From assembly GCA_016271365.2 (NCBI GenBank), contig CM057450.1, positions 1,802,098,967 to 1,802,162,966 of the forward strand: a stretch of DNA of 64,000 bases. Direction: 5' to 3'. Positions 12,140 to 24,030 of this stretch are shown one piece after another. Source of the stretch: Neoceratodus forsteri. Its lineage: Eukaryota > Chordata > Ceratodontiformes > Ceratodontidae. Numbering within the stretch: position 1 is the first letter of the stretch; each line of letters begins with the position of its first letter. A program made the translations under genes and the position numbers. The notes beneath the pieces were generated by a model, which saw nothing but the letters and a program-made list of their open reading frames with translations, was not told the origin of the DNA and ran no database searches.

Positions 12140-12920
12140 TTCAGCTATGGACTGAATTTGCAGCAGTGGAAGCGTGGCTAAATGAGAAATGACAAGCACT
12201 TTATTCTTAATACCAAAAAGGCCAAGACTTCTTTGGCACCCACCCACAAGCTTGAAAACTGGATACCCCCTCCTTTATCCACACTTAAGGGTAATCTTGT
12301 TCTCAAGCTGATTCTGTCTTTAAATACCTTGAGGTATGGCTGGACCCCCAACAAGACTATCAGAAGCATCACATCAGTGCTTTGGTGGCTCTTGGACTAG
12401 AAACCCTCTACAGGTCAGGAACTGCCTCAGCTCTCCCTAGGAATACAGGGAATTAAATAATACTCTGCCTGTCTGTACTGTGGAGATGTGGTGTACAGGA
12501 CAGCCACTAAAGCCAAACTACACAGGTTCAGTATCCTGTACAACAGATGCAGGTTCTCTCAAGAGAATGACTCAAGGACCTGTCATCTGTTGTAGTGCCA
12601 ACTTGATTGTCTGAGTTCACTCACCCACATTGTCCACCACTGGTATACAGTACATGTCTCTATAAATATATAAATTCCCCTGCCCTCTCATATCTTGTAT
12701 CTCTCACTTCCACCTTGTCCCTACCCCACAGTCTCCAAAATTGACTGAGCCCCAGTCAGCTGGATAGTACATACATTCAAAATGACTTCAGCAGATTGGT
12801 CTTCTCCTTCTGAGGTACATCAGGTTTGAACAGCCTACCAGCCCACCTCCCCATATTCCCCACTTTCTGAAGGATGCTTCTTGAACAGCTTAATGATACG
12901 TGTGAATTCTATCCCACCGG
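12140..12920 (+). pseudogene. 3' coding end of a non-LTR retrotransposon
   Basis: Shifted frames contain ALYS-like and KKAKTSL blocks (12190-12230), then SVFKYLGVWLDPQQDYQKH (about 12310-12370). That pattern, an RT-thumb KYLG box, is typical of LINE ORF2 downstream of the catalytic core. Later blocks resemble the LINE C-terminus (..NSLPAHLPIFPTF..LLEQLNDTCE at about 12830-12905). Frameshifts and stops are frequent. The clade is uncertain (L2/CR1/I group). Confidence 0.6.
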
Positions 12921-13113
12921 AATTCCCATTCTCGTCTACTATACCAATATTTACTGGTTTGTATAGAATACCAGCACTTCCTTTCTTTTCATTTCTCCAT
13001 AGTAACCTGTGTGCATAAATGGGGTCTCAGTCAACACCTATGACCATATTCCCCTTAATCCGCTGTATAAGGGTTCCATGTGAGAATAGCAAGTGCAAAA
13101 CAGTGACACAGGA

Positions 13114-13281
13114 ACAGCGAGGACAAAACAGCGAAGCCTCATACAGCGAGTATGCTTTCTACGGGGGCTATGCCCCCCGCACCCTCCTAACTATGGATAA
13201 CCAACTCTGGAGGGTTGCAACTCGAGGAGGGGGGAAAGCCATAAGTTTCTGAAATGGCAAACATTGTTTTGTCCTCGCTGT
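13114..13281. repeat. Short fold-back with 17-bp perfect arms
   Basis: ACAGCGAGGACAAAACA at 13114-13130 has its exact reverse complement at 13265-13281. The inner sequence is G-rich and partly palindromic (GGGGGCTATGCCCCCC near 13158). Confidence 0.65.
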
Positions 13282-13329
13282 TTGTGTGCATCACCCTTTC
13301 ACACTCTCTGTTTTTATGGGATGCCCTGT

Positions 13330-14600
13330 ATAAGTACTTGTCCATTGCTGTCGTAATGAACTTTTTGTGCAGTTGGTAACTTTCACTTTTATATCCTGTT
13401 GTCCTGCACTACAAACTGAGCACTTTTTCCACCCTGCTATACCAAGGAACCAAATGTAATGGGTCATGAGGCACCAGGAATCCAAACTGATAGCGGAAAA
13501 TAGCTGGTTATACAGCTCACAGGTCAGGACTTTTCCTGCTGCCAATCTCTGGTTTAAATACCAGATTCAGATTTGAGACTCTATCCATAAAACATTGCAC
13601 CTACTCCCCTTCCTGTCCCTACGCTACCCAGTCCCTACTTGGAGTGCTTCCCTCCAATCAATATAGACCCAGCCTTTCAGGAGTGGGGACACCACTCCTT
13701 ACACTGTCTTCACCAATTAATAATGGACAGTACCTTTAAATCCTTTCTGGAGATGCAGGCCGCATATAGCCTCCATCAAATGGACTTTATAGATTCCTCC
13801 AGCTCTAGCATTTCTTTACTTCACTCCCAGTGGGAGATCGGACACTGCCCTGCTCATCCTGACCTAATTACCACTTTAATTCCTCTGTTTTGAACAGGAA
13901 GCCCTGCCCATATACTTTCCACCCCATATAGAGCTCTGGTGGACTCCTGTGGAGACTTAACCCAAGATACACAGTTGTGGTGGCAGGACAAGATAGGCAC
14001 TCATAACCTAGGAGGGAAGATTAGTGACAGGCCTGTCAGAAGGTAACCAAGGTAACAAGTTTCCACGAATGGTGAAAATATGCATGGAAATAGCTAATGC
14101 GCTACTTTCGGACTCTGGCCATAACTGGTCACTACCTTCCCTCTAGGGACACCTCTTGCTGGTGGAGGTGTGGAGAATCAAGAGTTTACCATACACACAT
14201 GATGTGGAACTGGCCAGTCCTTCACCCTTTTTTCCATTCTTTGCAATTGGAGCTCACAGAACTCTTTGGGAAACTATTTATGTTAACTGCTGATAGTTTC
14301 TTTCCTCACAATCTGAGGATTCCAACGCCTGAATACACGCTTATCTGTTGAGTATACTGCCTACTGCAGCTAAAAAATTATTTACCTGGGCATGGTGATC
14401 CCATGAGGTCCCAACTGTTACTGCCTGGTGTACTACTGTTAATGACATTTATAGACTGGACAGTATCACTCGCCACCTTAATGAGTGAGCAGAGCTATCA
14501 CGCTGAATAAGGTGGCTGCTCTGTGTGATGGGGAAAGATAGTCTGTCCCATAAAAGCTTGTTGACTAAGGAACCTGTTTATGCTGCAGGAGAGCCCTGAC
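13330..14600 (+). pseudogene. L1 ORF2 C-terminal fragment
   Basis: Blocks include VPTWSASLQSI (about 13630), HHSLHCLHQLIMDSTFKSFL (13690-13750), then IELWWTPVE and, near 14160-14230, a CWWRCGESRVYHTHMMWNWP-type Cys/His region followed by HPFFHSL. This is the L1/Tx1 ORF2p C-terminal domain with its CCHC-like motif. Stops and frame changes show decay. It is a separate, 5'-truncated L1 from the one at the window start. Confidence 0.7.
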
Positions 14601-14612
14601 ATTCCTTATAGC

Positions 14613-14830
14613 AAACTCTACTGAATTTAGCAGATGTGTCCTCCTTCCATCCCTCCAAGAAGGGTGTGGATTGATAGACCCTCCCGGATCACCCCAGGAT
14701 CATCTCCCTCACCTCTGATGGATGTCAAACTCTACTGAATTTAGCAGATGTGTCCCTCCTTCCATCCCTCCAAGAAGGTGTGGGTTGATAGACCCTCCCC
14801 GGATCATCTCCTCACCTCTGATGGATGTCA
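14613..14830. repeat. Local tandem duplication, two copies of about 110 bp
   Basis: AAACTCTACTGAATTTAGCA begins both copies (14614 and 14728). Each runs through TCCATCCCTCCAAGAAGG and ends at CACCTCTGATGGATGTC. The copies differ by a few small indels, so the duplication is fairly recent. Confidence 0.85.
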
Positions 14831-14839
14831 GCAGTATTC

Positions 14840-15355
14840 ATATCTGTAGCAGGGGAAGTGGATAGGCTGAATTTAATATCTATTTGCACAGTTATCAGGC
14901 ACGCCCCCCCTCCTCCTCGCACTGGCCCAGAGATCTAGTGACTGAAGCCAATTGTATTTTAAACCCACTTTTCACCAGTGTAAGCTTGTAATAATGACAC
15001 TGGACCACCTTAACTGTTTAAATTCCACTTTATTCATGTATTACAGTGGATCTTGCAGACTGTGGAGAATTGTTCAGTAAAAACTATAGTAACAAACACA
15101 GCTTGTAGCTTATAGCATATAGCTAACTGGCTAGCATACAGCTAACATAAAAAATGTGCTCCTGATGAAGGATTGTTCGGTTCTGAAGTGCCAGGGTACC
15201 AAAACAGTACTTTTTAGCTATCAGCAGTGTAGCAGAAGTCTCCTATTGTGGCCATGCATACTCTTTTTCTGCATTTAGTCAAGTTCAAAGGTACATTCAT
15301 TGAAAGTGTTTCAGCTCAGTGATGTCATTCTGTCACTGTATTTCTACTGTGCAAC
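14840..15355. other. Unassigned DNA
   Basis: Only short TAGC/GCTA-rich low-complexity sequence near 15090-15150 is notable. No gene is recognised. Confidence 0.35.
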
Positions 15356-15358
15356 CTT

Positions 15359-15471
15359 GCATAGAGAATTCATTTATTGGTTCTAGCGGTATTACTATAG
15401 TGACGGCCGGGTGCAGGCTGCAACCCTCGCCATAGTACTACTGGGAGAACCAGTAAATTAATTCTGTATGC
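15359..15471. repeat. Fold-back element with 26-bp arms
   Basis: 15359-15384 and 15446-15471 are inverted complements with three mismatches (GCATAGAGAATTCATTTATT at the left end). The next inward bases also pair in part (GTATTACTATAG against CATAGTACTAC). The loop is short and G+C-rich. Confidence 0.7.
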
Positions 15472-15474
15472 AGG

Positions 15475-16520
15475 TTTGGCCAATGAAATATCAGTAGTCA
15501 TTAGCTGGAGTGGGAACAGGCTCACTGGTTGTCAAATGGGAGTCAGATGACAAACTGTCAACATGTGCCAGATGTGAGGTGAGGTTTCTGATCAAAATCA
15601 AAGCCATTTTCTCATTGTTCAGGATTAAGATCTGCACTGAATTTGCTGCCTATTTATTCAATAAATGAAGAATATTTCATTCTGATTAGCATTTGCTGCC
15701 AGGTAGTTGATTTTTCTTCGTTCTTTCTGATTTGTGGGAAGAGTTGTGAGGTAATATACTTTTTCCAGTCATCGCCTTTAGCACTCCATCTCCTCATTGA
15801 TATGTTGTACCAGTAAACTCAACCCACCACTCTATATTTTCTAGTGTCTGTGTTTCATCAGTCAGATATGTGGTTGGTTCTCAGTTGTGATCCCTTCCCC
15901 CAACAAAATGTGCTGCATGCACGTATCAGCTAGGAAACATTTTACTAATAATTCTGCTACGCTACCATTCCTGTAATTCTCTTCAGTTATTTTTATACAT
16001 TGCTTCACAGTCTGTATAAATACTGCTTATGTTGCTCAGTTTTGTTTTTCACCTGAAGAAGGGACCTCCGAGAGGGCCCCAGAAGCTTGTGAATAATTCC
16101 ACCTTTGTACAAGACACTTGTTGGTCCAATAAAAGGTATCAAACCTTCCAGCGTCTCCTGTTTTTCCAAGGACCAACACGGCTAGAATCTCTTTTTATTT
16201 AATACTGTCTCCTTGGGTAGCTTATTCCATGTTTCAGCAACTCACTGAATGAACCATGCTTCCCAAGTAGTAGTCCTACAGAAGTCACACTTTAACTGAC
16301 AGCAGTGATACCTACTCTCCATTCATATATGTGGCACTGCATCTATTAGATGTTTTATATTACTCTGTACTGTTTTTGCTTTTTGCTCTAATTCTTGAAA
16401 CATCTCCTTTGCTTCTTTATCTATTGGCCTCTCTGGTTTTTAATCCTCTAGCCACCTGGCTACCGAGTTCTGTATTTTGTTACTTGCACTCTGTTTTGTT
16501 CCTTTCTCACAGCTTTGCTA
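15475..16520. other. Unassigned DNA with a dispersed-repeat-like tail
   Basis: 16046-16195 (CTGAAGAAGGGACCTC, then TTGGTCCAATAAAAGGTAT, then GGACCAACACGGCTAGAA) resembles a repeat tail I recall from several tetrapod genomes. The family name is not certain. No coding content is seen in the rest. Confidence 0.35.
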
Positions 16521-16689
16521 AGATGTATGTTCAAGTTTATTGGCAGGAATACTCCATTGAGCAGGCTCATTTACAAGGATGTCCTGGAGACACATGGGAC
16601 ATAACATTGACATAAAATACATATTACTGTGATTACAAATGAAACAGTGCAACTAAGTCAATACAATAGTACAATCAATAATAAAAGAC

Positions 16690-19600
16690 ATCACATTAAC
16701 AAGGTAGTGCATTGGCAATCAGAACACAATAACAATATTTTGGCAATAATAAAATTTAGGTATCCAGACAGCAAACAGGGAAGGAGGAAATAGAGGGAGA
16801 GAAGTGCTGAGAGTAGGCAGGTAGTGTAATGGGACTGGCAAGTGAAGAAGGTGAGAGCTCGATTTGGATGGTATAGTTGTAGGTAGGCAGGTATGAGGGT
16901 GAACAGAACAGATAGTAGATGGCGGAAGTGAGTAGTTTGGGGTGAAGGGTACGGGGATGAAGGTGAGGTCAGGGTGGAGGAACTAGGCCACAGAGATAAA
17001 GGATATTGGTTAGTCAGCATCAGGAGTGGATGCTACTTAGTGGTGATTGCAGGAGTCAATCAAAGTACTGTTGACTAGTCTTCTGAAACTATTTAGGGGA
17101 TTAGGGTTTGAAGTTTGAGATTAGATTGGACTGTGCTCCAAGCAACTGAGAGAGAGCACGGCTTATAGCCATATCACCAATGCGTGCACGGGAGTATGGC
17201 ACAACAAGCATAAGCAGGAGCTCTTTCATAGGGTATACGTGCAGGACATACTGCGAAAGAGATTAGTTAAGTAAGGAGGGAGTTTGGACAATAGTGCTTT
17301 GTAGAACCAGATGAGAGAATGTATCGGGCGTCTTGTGGATAAAGAGGTCCACCCTAATGATGCATACATGTCACAGTGGTGTGTGCGGCGGTAGGCATTG
17401 GAAATGAAATGAATCGCCCTTGGATAGTAAATGTCATAAACACACTCTGCAGATCAGGCCCTCTGCTCCCACAGTGCCAACCTCCGAGTGCAGTAATGTG
17501 AACAGGTAACAGAACAGGGTAACCCTCCTGTCTGCTTGTGGGTCCGAATCACTTTTGGTCTCAAGTTCTGGGGGGATTCAAACTGTGAACCTTATGCTAG
17601 CGTACCCAAATGTACAGGTTCAGATAATATTCTGTTTGGGGGGATGCAATATATCTTTCGCCTAAGGGCACCTAACCAGGTATCCAAAATGAACCCTTTA
17701 AAACTCTATAAAAGACCTTAGGTATATTCTTACCTTTTCCCAGTTTAGTAACACCATCAAGCTTTTGAACAGTTTTTGTCAGTCTTAACCCTCTATACGT
17801 CACATGCAAAAAAGAACTGGCAGACCCAGTCAGTCTTTCAAAATAAAGATTTTACTAAAGATGATAAAAATATGAAAAATGTAAACACAGAACAATATAT
17901 CAAAGAGCATACAATCACTTAAAAGAACACAAGGAAAAGTACAAAAGAAAAACTCCTGCCACAATACGTTTAGACTTTTTCTATCTAATGTATTACCTCT
18001 GTAGTGTTTATAGTTGTATCAGACAGCTGTGTCTGTCTAGAGTCCCAAGATGGTATATCAAAAAGATCAGACACCAGTATTAGTTTAAACTGTGTCTCTC
18101 CACACCCCTTTTGTGAGTCATCTAGCTTCTCCTTTTAGAACCAAAAAAATACAAACTTGATTTCCTGTCCGGAGATATTTTAAATAATGTGACTTCAGCT
18201 AAAAATAATTTCCCAAATTATGACAATCTTAATCAAGCCTTTCCTTTGAACTGGTGGCTAATTCTTGTTTTCCCAAGGAACATCAAAGGTTCTTACAACT
18301 CTGCAGTTTGTCACCTAGATGCGAGATAGCCATGTCCTGTCCTGTGATAAAATGTATATTTAGCTTTCCAACTTCAAAGCATGTCATAAAAACGCCATAA
18401 AATGCAATTTCTCAAGGAAGTTAATTACATTACAGAGATGATCTGGTCAGTTCCTGTAACTGAAACCTCTTGGGGAGTGGGGGGGAACCCATGGAGCACA
18501 GACTCACATACTATATTTTTATATTACAAATACCATACAGCAATCATAACCAGCTGGCCAAGCATCACAGTAAAGTGTATCTAGCTGGTGAAGCAGGGAA
18601 TCAGAGCAGTGACCATAAAGTATGTCAGCATAATCAAGGAGAGGGATGAACGTTGTTTGTACTAAGCGTAGCCTGGCCTCATTGGGAAAGAGCGATTTGT
18701 TTCTTTAGAAAAATCTAATTCTCTGTCGCAGTTTCTTTGTAAAAGAAGCAATGTGGGCAGTGAAGGTTAGATGTTGATCTAGGTCACAACCCAAATATTT
18801 AAAGTTGTTGACCACCTAGAAGTCATCACCAAGAACAGTTTTAAGGGGGGGTAGGGAGGCGAGCGCACTTGCGGTAGCCGACGTGGATAGAATGGAAGTA
18901 CATCACTTTTGTTGTTTTTGCATTCAGTAGGAGTTTTGAATGAACAAGATTGTATTGTAACAGGTTGAATTCTGACTGGAGCTCTGTGTGGACCTCGTCT
19001 GCTATAGGTCTGGAAAGATAGATTATTGTACCATCTGCGAACAGATCTAATTTGGCTACATTAACATTGTCACCAACTGAGTTGATATAAATCATGAATA
19101 GGAGAGGTTCAAGGACTGAACCTTGGGGAACTCCCCTCATGGGGGGGAGGAGTGGGGAAAGGGAACCATCCACTTTAACTTGTTGAAATCTATTATTTAA
19201 ATGGCAGTTAAACCATATTAGTGCTGGGCTAGTGATGTCATGGTAATCGAGTGCATTGAAGAGCAGGCCAAGGTCGACAGTGTTGAAGGCTTTGCTTAAG
19301 TCCAAAAATACCACCCCTGTAAGTCATCTGTTATCCATAGCGAGGAGCCAGTCATTCATGACTGAAGCTAGAGCAGAGGTGGTGCTGTGTGCTGGTCTAA
19401 AACTAGATTGAACTGGGTTTATTAAGTTGGACTTAATCAGGTAGTCTCTGATTTGAACATTTATTAATTTCTCAAGGAGTTTGGAAAGGAGAGGTAAAAT
19501 TGATATCAGGCGATAATTGTTAAGGTACATAGGATCTCCTGATCTGAAGTAAGGAAGCACCTGTGCTATCTTCCATACATCTGGTATGGTGTTGGAGCAG

Positions 19601-20980
19601 ATTGAAAGGTTAAATAGGTGTAGGATAGGGGCTGTTAAGAACCTGGCACCAACTTTAAGGAAGAAAGGGCCTATATCATCAGCTCCAGCTCCCTTCTTAG
19701 TATCTAAGTTGAGAAAGAGGTCTTGTACCCTTATAGTGGAAAGGTGTGAAGGAGGAGATAAACTTAGGCTGGACCGGGGATCGCTCTGGTAGATTGGAGG
19801 TGTGGGTTGCAGCTTTAGAGGAGTCTAAGCATAGACCTGCAGTTGAAAAGTGGTCGTTAAAGCTATGGAGGATATCTGATTTATCAGATAAGGTTTTGCC
19901 TTTAAAGGAGACCTTACCAGGTAATGAGGAGGATGGTTTGTTACCTTCTGCCTGGCTAATTATATGCCAGAATTTGCCTAGTTACCCTTGGCAGAATCAA
20001 AGGTGGATAAGTAATGGTTTGCTTTGGAGGCCCTGATCTTTTTGGTGCAGTCATTATGGCAGGCTGTGTAGGCTGCCCAGTTAGGGGAAGTTTCGATCTT
20101 CTGGCTGTGACCATAGGCAATACCTTTCTTTAGTGTGGTTTTTAACTCAGCTGTAAACTAAGGGCAGGAGTGTTTCAGATCTACATTTAATTTGGGGGCG
20201 TGTTATTAATAAGGTAGCTTATTATATGATTAAAGATGGATGCAGCATCGTTGATGTTTGTGGCCTGGTAGAGGTCAGACCAGATTATGTTTCTGAGGTC
20301 GTTAGGTAATGGTTTAAGTTGAATTTTGAAGGCTTCTTTTCCAAGTGAAGGTAGCGGATGGTTTGGCAGGTGGCTGACCTCTGATGCAGGCCACAGCACA
20401 ATGGTCACTAACATTATTATGGAATACTGCTCTATGGGTGATCTTATGCTGTCTGTTAGTAAGAATTAGGTCAATAACAGAGCCGTTAGCAGGTATTTTA
20501 GGGTTAGGGCGAGTGATCTCGGTTATCAACTGGTCAAAACCCACTTCATCGCAGAACTCTTAGTTGCAGGCACTTGTTGCTGGATTTTTGCCATTCAATA
20601 TTCATGTCACCAAGTATGATAATTTTGTTTTGTTTAGTGTTTGAAGTAGCACTTGGGTAGTTCAGGAGCTCCATACCCCAGAGGGTGGCCTGTAGCAACC
20701 TATTGTTGATATGGTTTCATTTGGAGATGGGGAAAGGTTTAATGTTAAGACCTCAAACTCCTTGTGCAAGTGGTCAATGGTAATGTCGGATTCAATGATT
20801 TTGTCTTTGACATAGATTGTTCTACCCCTCCCCTTTTTGACGTCACTTCGGAAGAGGTTATGCGAGGGTAGTGATAGTATGGAGTCAGGGGTGGATTTTT
20901 TCACTTAGTCTTAGTAACCACTAGGATATCTGGAGCTGTGTGAGACCCAGGTGTGGACGAGATCTATTTTTTTCAAAAGG
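16690..20980 (-). pseudogene. LINE-M endonuclease-reverse transcriptase, frameshifted
   Basis: The endonuclease shows HLNVCSLLKKIDLVHTWV at its start, a KKGRGRTIYVKDKI block and TIGCYRPPSG (about 20900-20690). Its distal part (20544-20314) has a DLILTNRQHK block and NNVSDHCAV. The RT begins with YRLISILPLLSKLLEKLIN (about 19500), then PVQSSFRPAHSTTSAL, MVFLDLSKAFNTVDLGLL and GVPQGSVLEPLLFMIYIN. The catalytic box is LFADGT: the YADD-type Asp pair is reduced to AD-G. The C-terminal region continues on both sides of the LTR at 17497-18569. The clade is L2/CR1-like by motif style. It is inactive by sequence. Confidence 0.8.
17497..18569 (+). mobile_element. Solo LTR inserted in LINE-M
   Basis: The termini are TGTGA (17497) and TCACA (ending 18569), a 5-bp inverted repeat of TG..CA type. 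A 4-bp GTAA lies directly on each side (17493-17496 and 18570-18573). Removing the segment with one GTAA returns LINE-M to a continuous reading frame, which fixes both ends. In plus orientation there is TATAAAAG at 17707 and AATAAA at 17842. The U5 would be unusually long, so orientation is tentative. No internal coding region is present. Gypsy or endogenous-retrovirus origin is possible and cannot be decided. Confidence 0.75.
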
Positions 20981-21030
20981 CTGCACACATTAAGGTGCAC
21001 GAAGTCCGAAGGTGAGGCAAGTGAATGCAG

Positions 21031-21057
21031 AGGGCCAGGATTTAACTCAACATTGCC
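21031..21057 (-). other. 2A-like motif GNVELNPGP near the N-terminus of LINE-M ORF
   Basis: The minus-strand frame reads ...LMLICTG-NVELNPGP-LHS. The canonical 2A ribosome-skipping core is D[V/I]ExNPGP. Here the Asp is Asn while V-E-x-N-P-G-P is kept. The preceding segment (from 21219) is hydrophobic and could act as a signal-like leader. 2A-like sequences at LINE protein N-termini are known in CR1/L2-group elements. Skipping activity is uncertain because the Asp is important. Confidence 0.6.
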
Positions 21058-21599
21058 TGTACAAATTAGCATCAGGAAGATTATGTGCTTAATCCACCTA
21101 TACAGTAGCTTAATTTTGGAGGAATTTGAGTATCTTCGTATGTGGAATTTGTGTGGTTTGGAAATACCAGTGTGGAAAAGGAGGAAGGATAAATGGTGTA
21201 GAAGATAAATGATGCCCATATAGAACGTGGGTAGGGGCAGTGAGTTGTAAGGCTATCAATATTATGAGGAAATCCCAGAGGGGTTTCAAAAATGCATGTG
21301 ACCAAGATAGTAGTTTGGGGTAAAAGTGAGACTGCAACGGGGTATTTGTAGGAGATTGTTGGTTTGGGAGCAGTGCTGGATGGTGAGGATTGTGGGTATC
21401 CAAGAGAATAAAGCAAAAGATTAGCAGTCCAGGGAGCGAAAGCATGGTTAAATGGGAAGTGCAACGCCTCATATTGCTGGTAATTGATAAAAAATGGGAT
21501 GGGTCATTTTAAGAGACGGGCTAGAGGGAAGAGCAAGAGATGAGAGAAGGAACTAGTGGGAGGGATCAAAGTGTATTTAATAGAGGCTGAGATCGGGGC

Positions 21600-23215
21600 G
21601 GGCGGGACAGAATTTAAGAGTTCGAATAATAAGCAAAGGCTAGTTTTTTTTTTGTTTGTTTTTTTTTAAAGTGCCAAGGAGTCTGAAAATGCAGAAGGAA
21701 GGGATTCAGCCAATCGGCTGAGACTTGCCAGGTTCAGCAGCTGATCAGCCTGTGGCACAGGAGCGAGCTTCTCCACTTCAGTGCAGTGCACCTGATCTTG
21801 GGTGGGCAGAGCTGGAGTTGAGCTGTGGCCAGTTCAATTGGGAGCCCAAGCCATAAGCCATGGTGTGCCTGGTCGGGCTAGCAAGTCCTGGAAGGGGAGA
21901 AAAGAGAGCGTGGCTGAGAATTAAGAGCAGGCTCAGGGCCAGCAATCGGGTGGGGGGGCAGATCTGGCACAAAGAGAGGGAGTAGGTGAGAAATGTAGGA
22001 GGGGAAGAGGTGAGTTGGGAGGAGGGGCACCAAGGAAAAGGCTCCAGAGACCACAGAAACAAAAGAAAGAGAAAGACAAAAAGAAAAAAATGGTTTAGCA
22101 GGTTTTTGGGGGTGGGATGCGGGTGAGCTAGGAGGAGGCGGCGCTGAGGAAAATGGCACCAGAGACCACAGAACAAGGAAAGGAGGTGTCTTAGCAGGTG
22201 AGGCAGGGATTGGGCAGCAGGTGGAGGAAAGGGTTGCAATCAGACAAGAGCAATTAACAGTATCTTGCTTGTCAGGAAGTAAAAGCTGTGTCTGCAGACC
22301 CAAAAACAGTGTTAATGCTAGCAAATATGGCTAAAAGTTATAAATGAAATTAAAGTGCTAAGTATAACAGCCAGCAAATAGGGGTAAAAGCTATAAATGA
22401 ATTTCAAGCGCTAAGTATAACAGTTACAGTACATGCGGTTCAAATTCGTGCAGCTAACATTCAGTTGAATTATAGTTTTGCAGCTAATATTCAGTTGAAT
22501 TACAATTTTACAATCCGCTAAGGTAAATGCAAAATCTAGGAGTTCAGACAATAAGCAAAGGCTATTTTTTGTTTTTTTTTTAAGCGCCAAGGCAGTCCGA
22601 AAATGCAGAAGGAAGGGATTCGGCCAGTCGGTTGAGACTTGCGAAGTTCAGCAGCCAATCGGCCATGTATAGGAGTTCAGATAATAAGCAAAGGTTATTT
22701 ATTTATTTATTTTTTTTTTAAAGCGCCAAGGCGGTCCGAAAATGCAGAAGGAAGGGATTTGGTCAATCGGCTGAGACTTGCCAAGTTCAGCAGCCAATCA
22801 GCCGTGCAGCGTACCTGATCTTGGGAGGGTGGGCTGGAGTTGAGATGCGGCCGGCTCAGTAGGGGGCCCGAGCCGCAAGCCACGGTGCACCCAGTCGGGG
22901 CGTTAGCTAGTCTTGAACTTGGGAGGGCAGGCTGGAGTTGAGGTGTGGCTGGCTCAGTAGGGGGCCCCAGCTGCAAGCCATGGTGCACTGAGTCGGTGCG
23001 TTAGCGAGTCCTGATCTTGGGAGGGCGGGCTGGAGTTGAGGTGCAGCCAGTTCGGTAGGGAGCATGAGCCGCAAGCCAAGGTGAACCCGGTCGGGGCGTT
23101 AGCAAGTCCTGATCTTGGGAGGGCAGGCTGGAGTTGAGGTGCAACCTGCTCAGTAGGGAGCCTGAGCCACAAGCCATGGTGTGCCTGGTCAGGGCATTAA
23201 CGAGTCCTGGTTTGA
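21600..23215 (-). repeat. Higher-order tandem repeats forming the LINE-M 5' UTR
   Basis: Two repeat types occur. Type a, about 100 bp with a GATCTTGGGAGGGC-type start, occurs four times in a row at about 22815-23213 and once at about 21790-21890. Type b, about 135 bp with AGTTCAGATAATAAGCAAAG, occurs at about 21610-21745, 22536-22665 and 22672-22805. A related pair around CTAAGTATAACAG lies at 22355 and 22410. The position upstream of the LINE ORF suggests monomer-type promoter repeats. Minus-strand ORFs inside are by-products of the repeat. Confidence 0.7.
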
Positions 23216-23302
23216 CTTCAGTTTGACTTCAGTTTATCTTCTGTTCTATTTTTGACATTTTGTTTAGGTGATTAGTTATGAATTTTGGTTTAACCACTTT
23301 TT

Positions 23303-23774
23303 TTTATAAGCAGTTTATGCTTCTCTGTTGGGGCAGGCTTGGGATCCCATCAGCCATGCCCCACCGAACCCCATCATCTCCCCAGGACTTGTCCTGGAGG
23401 TGGGGCAGGTGGGGGATCAGTGGGCAGGTCATCATGAATGCTGGCACTGCCACTCTTTCCATCATTTTCTCCCAGTTCCACTTACTGGGCACTCACATCA
23501 GCATGCATGCACGGGTGGAGGCATGTGCACACTACAGGGTCGTGCAGCACTTACCACGTCTGCCGCTCCTGCCCCATACTGCCACCAAGCCTCCACCTAA
23601 TGTCAGTCTTTAGGTGGAGCCAGCAGTCCACCCTTTCCAGGAGAGGTGAGCAGTCCCTCAGATGCTATATCGTCCCCCCACCGTGTGACCCATGCTCATT
23701 CCTGAACATGGGTCACCAGCATGGAGCGAAGCGTGGCATCCAGCGCCTCAGCCCTCAGTGCCACTGGCCTGTAG
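23303..23774 (-). mobile_element. tRNA-derived SINE, copy 3
   Basis: The minus-strand head is at the high-coordinate end: the complement of CCTCAGCCCTCAGTGCCACT (about 23747-23766) and of the B-box-like block near 23700. The target duplication TTAACCACTTTTT flanks it at 23290-23302 and 23775-23787. It is the same family as copies 1, 2, 4 and 5. Confidence 0.75.
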
Positions 23775-23832
23775 TTAACCACTTTTTATCTGTTCTTTTC
23801 ACTTAGTAGTGTATATTTTTTCAATTAGCAGT

Positions 23833-23995
23833 ATTTACACAATGAGGCATGACAGGGGGTGCGTTATGGTGAGATAATGGCCCCCCTCGGTTGGGTTGAA
23901 GCAGGGGGTGAAGCAGAGTTCTTCCACCACACAAGAAGGGCAGTTACCCCCCCCCCAATAATGCACCCACTGTAGTGTCTTATTGTGATTATTTA
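23833..23995. repeat. Fold-back element, family member 2
   Basis: The left arm 23833-23867 (ATGACAGGGGGTGCGTTAT core) pairs with the right arm 23957-23995 (ATAATGCACCCACTGTAGTG core). The ends (ATTTACACAAT and ATTGTGATTATTT) are also inverted. Similarity between the arms is moderate, so this is an older copy. Confidence 0.6.
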
Positions 23996-24030
23996 TTAGA
24001 TCCTTTTTAGTTAATGGGATTTTTTTTTTT

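Larger units (their letters stand above)
16525..23215 (-). mobile_element. Long L2/CR1-type LINE (element LINE-M)
   Basis: Read on the minus strand: tandem-repeat 5' UTR (23215-21600), N-terminal segment with a 2A-like motif (21219-21031), endonuclease (about 20980-20190), RT (19560-18841), C-terminal part (18840-16690, interrupted by an LTR) and a short 3' tail ending near 16525 with AATAAA-like sequence. All domains are in the order expected of a single ORF2-type protein, so the copy is near full length although frameshifted. No target duplication was identified. Confidence 0.8.

Noticed and set aside
22707..23172. Minus-strand ORFs with repeated Pro/Leu-rich peptide
   Set aside because: They translate the about 100-bp tandem repeat of the LINE-M 5' UTR.
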